Shown in pieces: positions 54,363 through 63,056 of a stretch of 64,000 nt of DNA. The stretch lies in assembly GCF_016772475.1 (NCBI RefSeq), contig NZ_CP068595.1, forward strand, positions 1,674,001-1,738,000. The letters run 5' to 3'. Source of the DNA: Paenibacillus sonchi. GTDB taxonomy: Bacteria > Bacillota > Bacilli > Paenibacillales > Paenibacillaceae. The notes beneath the pieces are model-generated. The model had not been told where the DNA came from. It saw nothing but the letters and a program-made list of their open reading frames with translations, and did not search any database. The number at the start of each line of letters is the position of its first letter. Positions within the stretch are counted from its first letter, which is position 1. The position numbers were made by a program, and so were the translations under genes.

Positions 54363-55256
54363 CTATGCCCGGAACCCTTTCAGGAATTCAACGGCTAACC
54401 GGATGTCCGCCTCCGGGTTGCTGCCGACTTCGCGTTCAATCGTCAGGTACCCTTTGTAGCCGATATCGTTCAGCGCCTGAAGATAGCCGTTCCAATCCAC
54501 ACTCCCTGTCCCCAGCGGAACCTCGCGGAATGCCTGGCCGGTCTCTGCCATTTCCGCGACTTTTTCATGGTCCAGCGCAGGTGCTTCATAGCCGTATTGG
54601 CCGTATACATTACGCGGATCGATCTCTGCCAGCTTGACGCCATCCTTGGCATGGGTATGCACAATGTAGTCTTTCAGGGCATGAACACCCTGCACCGGAT
54701 CATCTCCGGTCACCATGACCATATTGGCCGGGTCAAAATTGACGGAAACCCCTTTTGTGCCCAGCCCATCCAGGAACATTTTCAAATGTGCGGCAGTTTC
54801 CGGCCCGGTCTCAATGGCGAAGTAAGCATTCATCTCATGTGCATACCGGCTTAGCTCTTCGCAGGCAATATGCATGGTTTCGTAGATTTGGCTGTCCCGG
54901 TTCGGAGGAACAATACCAATGTGGGTAGTCACGATATCCGTACCCAGCTCTTTGGCCAGCTCCATAATGCGTTTGGACTTGTCGATTTTGGCCCGGTTCT
55001 GCGCAGGGTCCTGGAAGCCATGGCCCCCTAGGTCGCCAACAAGGGCAGAGATTTCAAGCCCCAGCGAAGCAATATAATCCTTCCATTCCCGGCGGGCAGC
55101 CGGCGAGAGATTCGCCGGATCGAATTCACCCTGCACCGCATAAATCTGCACGCCATCAGCGCCCGCTTCCTTCGCCTTGCGCAAGCCCTCCTTCACTCCA
55201 ACCTGAAAGCTGTCTACGATGACACCGATTTTATTAGTGATCACAGGTCTAGCCAT
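54363..55256 (-). CDS. Sugar phosphate isomerase/epimerase (AP endonuclease-2-like TIM barrel)
   Basis: A 297-residue xylose-isomerase-like TIM barrel. Marks: GADGVQIYAVQGEFDPANLS, ISALVGDLGGHGF, FAIETGPETAAHLKMFLDGL, VSVNFDPANMVMV and DYIVHTHAKDG, with Glu, Asp and His at metal-ligand positions. Such enzymes act in sugar or inositol catabolism (IolE/IolI/IolH-like). ATG 55256 follows GGAGG. It is the third gene of the operon with a dehydrogenase and another isomerase. Substrate unknown. Confidence 0.87.
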   Translation of the reverse strand: MARPVITNKIGVIVDSFQVGVKEGLRKAKEAGADGVQIYAVQGEFDPANLSPAARREWKDYIASLGLEISALVGDLGGHGFQDPAQNRAKIDKSKRIMELAKELGTDIVTTHIGIVPPNRDSQIYETMHIACEELSRYAHEMNAYFAIETGPETAAHLKMFLDGLGTKGVSVNFDPANMVMVTGDDPVQGVHALKDYIVHTHAKDGVKLAEIDPRNVYGQYGYEAPALDHEKVAEMAETGQAFREVPLGTGSVDWNGYLQALNDIGYKGYLTIEREVGSNPEADIRLAVEFLKGFRA

Positions 55257-55281
55257 AGCAGTAATCCTCCCTTGTCGTTGA

Positions 55282-56139
55282 TTAGAGTGCGTTCCATGTC
55301 CGCTTGACGTATTCCAGACCCAGTCTGGTTCCCTTGCGGCATTCTTCCATCCCTTCGAATTCGATGGAGATATAGCCGTCATACCCGCTTTCCTTCACCA
55401 GTTGGAGTACACGCGGCATATCTATGTCGCCCTGGCCGACAATAGCACCCCTGAGCCAATTCCCGCCGGAGGACTGGAACCACCCTTCTCCCGGATGCTG
55501 GTCCTGTGGACGGATGTAGAAATCCTTGAGATGAACCATGGAAGCCAGCTTCAGGTTGCTGGCCACAGCGATCAGCGGATTCTCATCGGCACACAGAAAG
55601 TTGCCAACGTCCAGTGTCGTACGGAAATTGTCCCGGCCCACGGCATTTACCAGCGCCTGCACACGGTCGCTGTGCTGAATAAAATATCCGTGATTCTCCA
55701 CACTGGTTGTAATGCCAAAGCCGGATGCATAATCTGCAATTTCACGGCAGGCTTCGGCCAGCTGCGGCAGCTCCTCCAAAAAGCGGGCGATCGACAGATC
55801 GGGTGATGAAGCCACATCATGCCGCATCCGCTGAATGCCAAGTGCCGCACATACATCCACTTCCCGCTTGACCCGCTCCAGTTCCCGCTGCCGCTCTGCT
55901 GCCTCCAGCCCGGCAAAATTTGCTCCGATCGCATAGTTGGACAATTCGAGGCCGCGGTCTGCTGCTGTCTGGAGGATGACACCCACCAGCTCCGGATTGT
56001 CGATCAGATTGAAGCCCAGGGGCACAATCTCCGCATGTTCTGCTCCCAGATCGGCAATTGTCTCAAGGACGCCCTTCAGTGTCAGCTCTCCGGCTGCAAA
56101 AGCCGAATGCAGACTATAGGTGCTGATCCCCAGCTTCAT
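55282..56139 (-). CDS. Sugar phosphate isomerase/epimerase (TIM barrel)
   Basis: A 285-residue member of the same superfamily: MKLGISTYSLHSAFAAGELT, GAEHAEIVPLGFNL, TTSVENHGYFIQ, TTLDVGNFLCADENP, VHLKDFYIR and YISIEFEGMEE carry the Glu/Asp/His metal ligands. It overlaps the dehydrogenase stop by 4 bp (ATGA). With the dehydrogenase it could perform an oxidation-isomerisation sequence on a sugar or cyclitol. Confidence 0.88.
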   Translation of the reverse strand: MKLGISTYSLHSAFAAGELTLKGVLETIADLGAEHAEIVPLGFNLIDNPELVGVILQTAADRGLELSNYAIGANFAGLEAAERQRELERVKREVDVCAALGIQRMRHDVASSPDLSIARFLEELPQLAEACREIADYASGFGITTSVENHGYFIQHSDRVQALVNAVGRDNFRTTLDVGNFLCADENPLIAVASNLKLASMVHLKDFYIRPQDQHPGEGWFQSSGGNWLRGAIVGQGDIDMPRVLQLVKESGYDGYISIEFEGMEECRKGTRLGLEYVKRTWNAL

Positions 56140-57194
56140 AATTTCACCTCTTCACCTTTGGCTGCCGATTCGTAGATCCCGCTAAGAATCCTCATGATTG
56201 CCACCCCGTCCTGTACAGGACTTAGCGGCTGCGAGCCGCTCTGCACGCAATGGGTGAAATGGTCTATCTCGTTCTGGAATGCACTGTTGAAATCAAATCC
56301 CTTATGATCGGTCTGCGGATAGATATTAACGATGGTATTCGCCCGCTCACTGACGATGACCGTCTCCGGATCGATTTCAAAGCCGCCTTTCTCACCGTAG
56401 AGGCTCACTGACCGCCCGTCTTCCTTGGCATGCAGCGTAAAGCTGACATCCACCAGCAGCGAAGCGCCGTTCTCGAACCGGATCAGCGCATTTGCCAGAT
56501 CCTCCACCGTGTTGTTCGCCGCATCGTAGTCGGCAGCTTTATAGAAAGAAAGGTTCTCCACATTAGCCCGGTTGCCCAGCTTCCGGTACGTGTTGGCGCT
56601 TACGGAAACCGGCTTCGGGCGGCCCATCAAATACCAGCATAAATCGATCACATGGACTCCGATGTCGATCAGCGGCCCACCGCCCGAGCGTTCAATATCA
56701 GAGAACCAGCCGCCCGGATTGCCCAGACGCCGCAAGGTTGTCGCCTTCGCATAATAAATTTCGCCGAACTCCCCTGCCCCCACCAGCTTCTGAAGCAGCT
56801 GGACGTTGGCATCGTAGCGGCGTACAAAGCCCACTTGCAAAATCTTGCCGCTCTCTTCCACTGCCTGCTGAACCTGAACAGCTTCCTCCAGCGTGCGGCA
56901 GAGCGGCTTCTCCACCAGCACATGCTTGCCGGCCTTCAGCGCCGCAATGCTAATCTCAGCGTGGGAATTGTTCCAGGTGCAGATACTGACCGCATCGACG
57001 CCGGAATCAGCCAGCAGCGCGCGGTAATCCGTATACACTTTTCCGGCGCCATACTCGGCGGCTGCCGCCCTTGCGCGCTCTTCGTTCAGGTCGCACACCG
57101 CATATACAACCGTCTGCGGATTATTCCGGTAGGCATTCAGATGCATGCCCGAAATGGAGCCCGTTCCTATTACGCCAATCCTGATCATATCCAT
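56136..57194 (-). CDS. Gfo/Idh/MocA family oxidoreductase
   Basis: A 352-residue NAD(P)-dependent dehydrogenase: Rossmann motif IGVIGTGSISGMHLNAY, the EKPLCRTLEEA block with the catalytic Lys, GGWFSDIERSGGGPLIDIGV and HVIDLCWYLMG. The family includes inositol and sugar dehydrogenases. It is the first gene of the operon, divergent from an AraC regulator. Substrate cannot be told from sequence. Confidence 0.92.
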   Translation of the reverse strand: MDMIRIGVIGTGSISGMHLNAYRNNPQTVVYAVCDLNEERARAAAAEYGAGKVYTDYRALLADSGVDAVSICTWNNSHAEISIAALKAGKHVLVEKPLCRTLEEAVQVQQAVEESGKILQVGFVRRYDANVQLLQKLVGAGEFGEIYYAKATTLRRLGNPGGWFSDIERSGGGPLIDIGVHVIDLCWYLMGRPKPVSVSANTYRKLGNRANVENLSFYKAADYDAANNTVEDLANALIRFENGASLLVDVSFTLHAKEDGRSVSLYGEKGGFEIDPETVIVSERANTIVNIYPQTDHKGFDFNSAFQNEIDHFTHCVQSGSQPLSPVQDGVAIMRILSGIYESAAKGEEVKL

Positions 57195-57316
57195 AACCTT
57201 CTTTCCTTAATTTGCATCACTTCTGATTCGTATTATAATGATTTCAACCATGAACACCATGCAGAGCCTTGCGGTCTTATTTGTATAATTGTGCTGTGAG
57301 AGGGGGATATCCAGAA

Positions 57317-58186
57317 ATGCTGAATTATGATAAACATCTTCGGGAGCCTATGGACATGCCGGACCCCGGGTTTCCGATCAAAGTCCATACCCAGCGCTTC
57401 GACAGGGCGGGAGTTGTGACGTTCCCCCATCACTGGCATGAGCATCTGGAATTTTTGTTCATTGAGAGCGGCGAGGCTGTGTTCGAATGCGGACGGACGC
57501 CGTTCTCCGTCCGGGCCGGCGATCTGATCGCCGTGAACAGCAACGAGCTGCATTACGGCATCAGCGCCTCGGATGATTTGCTCTATTACGCCATTATTGC
57601 GGATACCGCACTCTTGCACAGCGCCGCCAGTGATTCTGCCGAGACCAAGTTCATCGCACCGATCCAGCAGAACCGGCTCCTGTTCAGCAACCATGTCTCC
57701 GGAGACCAGCATATTTCCGACTGTGCTCTAACCATTATCCGTGAGCTTGAACGCCGTGAACTCGGCTATGAGCTGGCGGTTAAGGCTGAGCTGTACCGGC
57801 TGCTTGCGCTGCTGCTGCGCAGACATGGCGTAACCGAGTTGTCGCAGGCCGAACAGACCCGGCGCATTCAGACCATTGAACGCTTCGCACCTGTGCTGCG
57901 CCATATTGACACCCATTACCAGGAGCCGATTTTCGTAGAGGGCCTGGCAGCTTTGGCAGGACTGAGCCGCTTCCATTTCAGCCGGCTCTTCAAGGAGCTG
58001 ACGGGACACACCGTCTCTGAATATGTCAACGCTGTCCGGCTGGACCGGGCCGACTACATGCTGCGCCATACTCAGCTTACCGTTTCCGAAATCGCCGCAG
58101 CCACCGGGTTCAACGATATTTACTATTTTAGCCGCACCTTCAAAAAGCATAAGCAAAGAACCCCCTCCAGTGTGAGGGGATTCTAG
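57317..58186 (+). CDS. AraC family transcriptional regulator
   Basis: A 289-residue regulator with an N-terminal cupin sensor (TFPHHWHEHLEFLFIESGEA) and two C-terminal HTHs (FVEGLAALAGLSRFHFSRLF, LTVSEIAAATGFNDIYYFSR). The start at 57317 follows GAGAGGGGG; the frame from 57269 overlaps a TATAAT at 57283. It is divergent from the dehydrogenase/isomerase operon and likely activates it upon sugar binding. Confidence 0.9.
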   Translation: MLNYDKHLREPMDMPDPGFPIKVHTQRFDRAGVVTFPHHWHEHLEFLFIESGEAVFECGRTPFSVRAGDLIAVNSNELHYGISASDDLLYYAIIADTALLHSAASDSAETKFIAPIQQNRLLFSNHVSGDQHISDCALTIIRELERRELGYELAVKAELYRLLALLLRRHGVTELSQAEQTRRIQTIERFAPVLRHIDTHYQEPIFVEGLAALAGLSRFHFSRLFKELTGHTVSEYVNAVRLDRADYMLRHTQLTVSEIAAATGFNDIYYFSRTFKKHKQRTPSSVRGF

Positions 58187-58361
58187 GGTACGCTAACAGC
58201 TGTCCATCATCCCTATCGCCAGTTGCTGGTCGCTCTCCCGGTACATTATCTTTTTTATTAAAACAAAGGCAAGGAGATAGAACTTATGTGTCGAATACCT
58301 TAACTTCGAAGCAGAACTGCTTACGCTTACGACATCACTGCCAGCAGAGGAGAAGATTAAT

Positions 58362-59156
58362 ATGGCCTACACTATCAATAATTTGAAAGATAACAGCAAT
58401 GTTGTGATCAAGGAACAGCTCGGCGGATTTACGGTTATCGAATACAAAGAAGATTTGAGCAGCACCACCTTGGCGGAAGCACAGTCCAACTTCTTCATGA
58501 GCAAAAGCAATATGCGCAACAAGCAGCTCATGATTGAGCTGAATAACAGCGAGGTTACCCTGAGCGCCGGGGCGATGCAGTATATGGTCGGCAATATTGA
58601 AATGATCTCAGGGGTAAAAGGGGTCGGCGGCCTGATGAGAAATATCGTATCCAGTGCCGCAACCGGGACCAGTGCGATTAAACCTCTCTACAAAGGCACC
58701 GGTACGATTCTGCTGGAAACCACCTATAAATATCTGTGGCTGATTGATGTCGACAACGATCATATCGTCATCGATGACGGCCTGTTCCTGGCCTGTGAAT
58801 CTTCACTCCAGCTCGCCGTCACCGCACGCAAGAGCCTTTCCTCGGCCGCACTGGGCGGAGAAGGGCTGTTCAATCTGAGCGCCAAAGGCAAAGGCATTCT
58901 GGCCCTGGAAGCACCGATTCCTTCCGAGGAAGCCGTCGTCATTGAGCTGCAGAATGATGTGCTGAAGGTCGATGGCAATTTTGCGTTAATGTGGTCGAAC
59001 ACGCTGGACTTCACCGTCGAGAAATCGGGCAAAACCCGGCTCGGCTCTGCCGCTTCCGGCGAGGGTCTGGTCAATGTGTACCGGGGAACAGGCACGGTCT
59101 GGCTGGCTCCGCTCACCTCATACAGAAATAGTCTGTTTCAGGCGAATACCCCCTAA
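58362..59156 (+). CDS. AIM24 family protein
   Basis: A 264-residue beta-rich protein of the AIM24 (TRAP-like) family: LSAGAMQYMVGNIEMISGVK, GTGTILLETTYKYLWLIDVD, GEGLFNLSAKGKGILALEAP and a repeated GEGLVNVYRGTGTVWLAPL. The yeast member acts in mitochondrial inner-membrane organisation; bacterial roles are unknown. GAGGAGAAG precedes the ATG. The region 58187-58361 before it shows no gene. Confidence 0.87.
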   Translation: MAYTINNLKDNSNVVIKEQLGGFTVIEYKEDLSSTTLAEAQSNFFMSKSNMRNKQLMIELNNSEVTLSAGAMQYMVGNIEMISGVKGVGGLMRNIVSSAATGTSAIKPLYKGTGTILLETTYKYLWLIDVDNDHIVIDDGLFLACESSLQLAVTARKSLSSAALGGEGLFNLSAKGKGILALEAPIPSEEAVVIELQNDVLKVDGNFALMWSNTLDFTVEKSGKTRLGSAASGEGLVNVYRGTGTVWLAPLTSYRNSLFQANTP

Positions 59157-59319
59157 ATAATTGCTCGTAATACCACTTTGTTTATCGAATCAGCACTTCC
59201 TTTGTCACCCGTGCAGGGAGCCGCTAATGAACAACGAATTGTTCATAGCAAGAGGAAACAGATGCCGTCATTTCAAGACCTGCATCCGTTTCAAGACTAC
59301 CTGAACTGGAGGAATCGAT

Positions 59320-59865
59320 ATGGAAATGCTGAAAACGAAGGATGCCGCAGAGCTGCTGTCTGTCAGCCAGACAACCATCAAACGCTGGGCTGCCATGTTC
59401 CCTGATTATTTTCCAAAGGACCGGTTTGGACATTATATATTCTCAGAGCAGGAGATTAGTCTGTTAAAATCGATTAAAGAGCGCATCAATCACGGGGAAG
59501 TGCTAGAGTATATGAATCTGGGGTCCGCAGCAGGCATCCAGCCGCCTGTATCCCAACAGGAGAACCCGCTCCGCCACACACAGGACTGGCCTATGGGCGA
59601 TATGCTGTCCCGGATCGATTATATCGAACGCTCACTGGATCACAAAGCCGACGAGGTAGTCTCAGTGCAGCTGCTCCAGCAGCGCGCGGAGCTTGAGGAC
59701 CTGCGCCAAATGATCAAGCAGTTAGCCGTATCCCTGGAAACTATCCAGAAGCCTGGCGCCCCCTCCCTTTCTCCGCATGATGAGCTGCATCCCGTTGCCG
59801 CTAAGAAGCTCAAGACTCCGCCAAGGAAGCGCGGGCTGCTGCGGAATATTTTTTCCTTCCTGTAG
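59320..59865 (+). CDS. MerR-like HTH coiled-coil protein, RacA-like
   Basis: A 181-residue protein: an N-terminal MerR-type HTH (LKTKDAAELLSVSQTTIKRW), a linker, a coiled coil (RIDYIERSLDHKADEVVSVQ, QRAELEDLRQMIKQLAVSLE) and a basic C-terminus (PPRKRGLLRNIFSFL) that could bind membrane. This order matches RacA, the chromosome-anchoring protein of sporulating Bacillus, although overall similarity is modest. CTGGAGG precedes the ATG. Confidence 0.7.
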   Translation: MEMLKTKDAAELLSVSQTTIKRWAAMFPDYFPKDRFGHYIFSEQEISLLKSIKERINHGEVLEYMNLGSAAGIQPPVSQQENPLRHTQDWPMGDMLSRIDYIERSLDHKADEVVSVQLLQQRAELEDLRQMIKQLAVSLETIQKPGAPSLSPHDELHPVAAKKLKTPPRKRGLLRNIFSFL

Positions 59866-59909
59866 AACGGATTATGCTTATTCAAGCAGAAGCGGCTTCC
59901 GGCCTTTAA

Positions 59910-59932
59910 AAGGACGGTATCGACCGTCCTTC
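59910..59932. repeat. GGACGGT palindrome
   Basis: GGACGGT-ATCG-ACCGTCC: a short palindrome of the same GGACGG family as at 7735 and 30957, here directly before the interspersed repeat. Confidence 0.4.
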
Positions 59933-59938
59933 AGCAAC

Positions 59939-60182
59939 TCCAAGTGGAAAAAGGATAACTAATTTGCTCGAACGCCCTGTTCTCCGCAGGTTAAGTGGAA
60001 AAAGGATACCTAATTCAGCACATTTCGCCCTTTATCAGGAAATTTGGTCCAATTAAGCTCCCTTTTTCCACTTAAATCTCACAATTGTTGATTTCTGAGA
60101 GAATAAGCTCCCTTTTTCCAACTAGCCCTGTTCACCTGCTTCTTGGCCAGTGCTAGTGGGAAAAAGGCCATCGAATCCGGCT
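59939..60182. repeat. Interspersed intergenic repeat, copy 2
   Basis: About 244 bp, close to copy 1 (17084-17328) over its entire length with scattered substitutions. The GTGGAAAAAGG / CCTTTTTCCAC units recur several times in both orientations. Together with the palindrome at 59910 it fills most of the gap between the RacA-like and hprK genes; the remaining bases to 60274 show nothing else. Confidence 0.75.
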
Positions 60183-60274
60183 GATTTCCACCCGTTTATG
60201 GGTGAGTTTGCTGCCTCGCTACTTATCCCCATCTAGATCATTCCGGTTAGCGGAGCTTGCCCTTCAGTATTTCC

Positions 60275-61192
60275 TCAAGACTGCATCCCGTCTTCGATCC
60301 GCTTCATGAATTCTTCGGCGGCGCTGTAGCCAAGCTGCTTGAGGTACCAGTTGTTAGCCGCTGCCTCAATTAATCCGGCTACATCGCGCCCCGGCTGAAG
60401 CTGGACCTCAATATGCGGAATTTGGACACCGAGATATTCAGTGAACTGGGGCACCAGCTCCAGCTCGTTGTTCAGCGAATTTTCCCGCCATGGGCAAAGC
60501 TCAATATCAAGCACAATTCGCGTCTCGTCCTGAAAGGCCTTGCGTCCGTATTGGCGCACAACATTGATCAGGCCGATGCTGCGCAGCGCGAGGAATTCAC
60601 GCGTGGTCTCATTATGTGTCCCGAGCAGCGTCGACGGGCCCAGCTTCTTGAGCACCACAATATCATCCGCCACGAACCGGTGGCCCCTGCGGATAAGGGT
60701 GTGTGCAGTCTCGCTTTTGCCGATCCCGGATTTGCCCCTAAGCAGAATGCCAATGCCTGATACGTTCACGCATACCCCATGGATCGACAGCTCGGGTGCC
60801 AGCGCCTTCACCAGATAGCTGTCCAGCTTGGCAATGAACTCCGTTGTGGTATCCCCGGTCCGCAGCAGCGGAATCCCCTCCTGGTTGCAAAACAGCGTCA
60901 AATAAGGGATCTCCTGCTGCCCGGACGTCACGATAAAACACGGCGGATGATATTTGACGATGTTCCCGATATGCAGCTTGCGTTCTTCTACGCTTAGTGT
61001 CAATAAATAGTTGATTTCCTTACGGCCGAGTACCTGTACCCGCTCCATAGGGAAAAAATCAAAATAGCCGACAAACTCCAGCCCCGGTCTATGCGTCCTT
61101 GGACGGGTAATTTCGCGATCCATACGGCTGGCACCCGCCAGCACTTCCAAATGGAACTTTTCCGTAAGACCTTGAACAGTGACAGACTTCAT
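60275..61192 (-). CDS. hprK: HPr kinase/phosphorylase (HprK-family, divergent)
   Basis: A 305-residue HprK: N-terminal domain (RPRTHRPGLEFVGYFDFFPM, ERVQVLGRKEINYLL) and a kinase domain with P-loop LLRGKSGIGKSETAHTLIRR, VADDIVVLKKL, and the signature IEVQLQPGRDVAGLIEAAAN. It phosphorylates Ser46 of HPr in catabolite control. The region around residues 240-265 differs from usual HprK (the RLGLEEE stretch is replaced), and it is not beside lgt as the housekeeping hprK usually is, so it may be a second copy. AGGAGGAG precedes the ATG. Confidence 0.87.
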   Translation of the reverse strand: MKSVTVQGLTEKFHLEVLAGASRMDREITRPRTHRPGLEFVGYFDFFPMERVQVLGRKEINYLLTLSVEERKLHIGNIVKYHPPCFIVTSGQQEIPYLTLFCNQEGIPLLRTGDTTTEFIAKLDSYLVKALAPELSIHGVCVNVSGIGILLRGKSGIGKSETAHTLIRRGHRFVADDIVVLKKLGPSTLLGTHNETTREFLALRSIGLINVVRQYGRKAFQDETRIVLDIELCPWRENSLNNELELVPQFTEYLGVQIPHIEVQLQPGRDVAGLIEAAANNWYLKQLGYSAAEEFMKRIEDGMQS

Positions 61193-61446
61193 ATTGTTCT
61201 CCTCCTGCGGCTTGGATGTATTCGGAATACGCCTGTATTTCGATCCTTTGCTTCCGGTTTATATTCAACGATCCACGGGAACATTCCTGCAAATGATTGA
61301 TACGGGCTGCCAGCTGCTCTGATTCGAAAGGCCAAAGAGTGAAAAAGTGAGTCGGAATACCTGCTTTACTGCAGCAAGGTGGTAATTCCTGACCATTGAT
61401 TTTGGAAACAATCATTGTCACAATAAGATTACATCCAAATATTACG

Positions 61447-61478
61447 AAGTTGTTACTTTTGGAGGCAGGCAAAGACCT
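61447..61478 (+). promoter_or_regulatory. RAT antiterminator-binding site
   Basis: TTGTTACTTTTGGAGGCAGG (61450-61469) then CAAAGACCT closely follows the SacT/SacY/LicT RAT pattern (TTGTTACT...GCAGGCAAgACCT). Its 3' part AAAGACCT is also the left arm of the terminator, so binding of the antiterminator would prevent termination. Confidence 0.8.
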
Positions 61479-61544
61479 GATAAGCGCCATGATCGGCCGT
61501 TCTGGAAATGAAGGAACGATGCTTGGCTCTGAAGGTCTTTTTTT
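61471..61544 (+). terminator. Conditional terminator before the EIIBC gene
   Basis: AAAGACCT (61471-61478) pairs with AGGTCTTT (61533-61540), with an extended loop, followed by TTTT. It overlaps the RAT. Confidence 0.7.
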
Positions 61545-61565
61545 ATGTTTTGAGGAGGCGCTGCT

Positions 61566-63056
61566 ATGCCCCATAACAATATCCCCACAGAACAAGATGG
61601 ACTGACCACAAAGGAAACCCGCAGCCCGGCGGGGGAATTGGCTGAACGCCTGATTGGCTTGTCCGGAGGCGCCGCCAATGTGCTGGAAGCCATTCACTGC
61701 ACAACCCGGCTTCGCCTTAGGCTGCGGGATAGCTCCCGGGTGGATGAGGCCGGACTATCGGGCATACAGGAGGTCCAAGGCGTATTCTTCCGCACCGGAC
61801 AGCTGCAAATTATACTGGGATCGGCCAATGTCTTCAAGGTCCACCGTCAGGTTGTCCGCATCCTTCAAGAAGGCGGGGCCAAGCAGCAGCCGGAGGGTAC
61901 CGGTGAGCTGTCCCAAAAGAACCGTCCGGGGCAGCAGGGCGTGTTAAGACAGATAGCTGATGCGGTCAGCTTCTTTTCGGATATCGTCGTACCCATGATT
62001 CCGCTCTTTGTCGGGGTCGGACTGCTGCTCGGTCTGCTCAGCATGATGGAGGTTTTCGGCTGGGCCCCGCGGGATAGTGCCGCGTTTCGGACCTTGTCCT
62101 TATTGACCGGATCAGCATTTCAGATGCTGGCGGTAATGTTCGGTTATCATACGGCCAAGAGATTTGGAGGCACACCGCCGCTCGGTGCCGTAATCGGCCT
62201 TGTCATGACCCATCCCGGTCTTCTGCAGGTCACCGGATTCGGCAGAGACCGGGTAAGCTCTGCAGATGTATTGATCGCACCGCAGTTCGGATATCAGGGT
62301 GCGGTCATTCCCACCATTCTTGCGGTACTGGTGATGACGCTGATCGAGAAAGGGCTGCGCCGGATGCTTCCTGCATCAGCTTCGGCGATGCTGATCCCCT
62401 TTCTAAGCCTGGCCTCCGGAGGCGCGATTGCCATCCTGGCCATCGGACCGATTACCTCTGAGCTTAGCGCTTCTCTCGGCAGCATGCTGGAGCTTGTATT
62501 CAGATCTGGCGGTACGGTGTTTGGCCTGCTGCTTGGCGGAATCTACAGCTCGCTCGTTGTGAGCGGCCTGCATCACGGGATTCAGGCCATAGAGCTCGGA
62601 CTGATCACCAACCCGGACATCAGCGTCAATTTTCTGCTCCCTATCTGGTCTATGGCAAATATCGCACAGGGTGCGGCCGGACTGGCTGTGTATGCCAGAA
62701 CCCGGGACCCGGCATTGCGCAAAATAGCGCTGCCCGCCTCAATCACCGCCTTCTTGGGAATTACCGAACCGGTTACCTTTGGGGTCAACCTGAAGCTTGG
62801 CCGCCCTTTCCTGGGCGCTGCGGCAGGAGGGGCTGCAGGAGGGGCTTATGTTGCCTTTCATCAGGTGGCGGCCGATTCGTTCGGCCTGACCGGAATTCCG
62901 ATGTTCGTTTTTACCGTCCAGCTTGGACAGCTGAATGTTATCCATTATGCGGCCGGTTTTCTGCTGGCAGCGGCAACAGCCTTTGCGGTTACCTGGGTCC
63001 TTGGTGTTGACGAGCCGTCTGGTTATGGAACAAAAAAGCATAGGAGAATAACATGA
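61566..63056 (+). CDS. PTS EIIBC component, glucoside/sucrose type
   Basis: A 496-residue IIBC permease. N-terminal IIB: VLEAIHCTTRLRLRL with the phospho-cysteine (HCTTR replaces the usual NCATR). IIC: HHGIQAIELGLI and the ITEPVTFGVNLK block. No IIA domain is fused, so phosphate must come from a separate IIA-Glc-like protein. GAGGAGG precedes the ATG. The preceding RAT/terminator and the following antiterminator gene show control by substrate. Beta-glucoside, sucrose and trehalose are all possible substrates. Confidence 0.88.
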   Translation: MPHNNIPTEQDGLTTKETRSPAGELAERLIGLSGGAANVLEAIHCTTRLRLRLRDSSRVDEAGLSGIQEVQGVFFRTGQLQIILGSANVFKVHRQVVRILQEGGAKQQPEGTGELSQKNRPGQQGVLRQIADAVSFFSDIVVPMIPLFVGVGLLLGLLSMMEVFGWAPRDSAAFRTLSLLTGSAFQMLAVMFGYHTAKRFGGTPPLGAVIGLVMTHPGLLQVTGFGRDRVSSADVLIAPQFGYQGAVIPTILAVLVMTLIEKGLRRMLPASASAMLIPFLSLASGGAIAILAIGPITSELSASLGSMLELVFRSGGTVFGLLLGGIYSSLVVSGLHHGIQAIELGLITNPDISVNFLLPIWSMANIAQGAAGLAVYARTRDPALRKIALPASITAFLGITEPVTFGVNLKLGRPFLGAAAGGAAGGAYVAFHQVAADSFGLTGIPMFVFTVQLGQLNVIHYAAGFLLAAATAFAVTWVLGVDEPSGYGTKKHRRIT

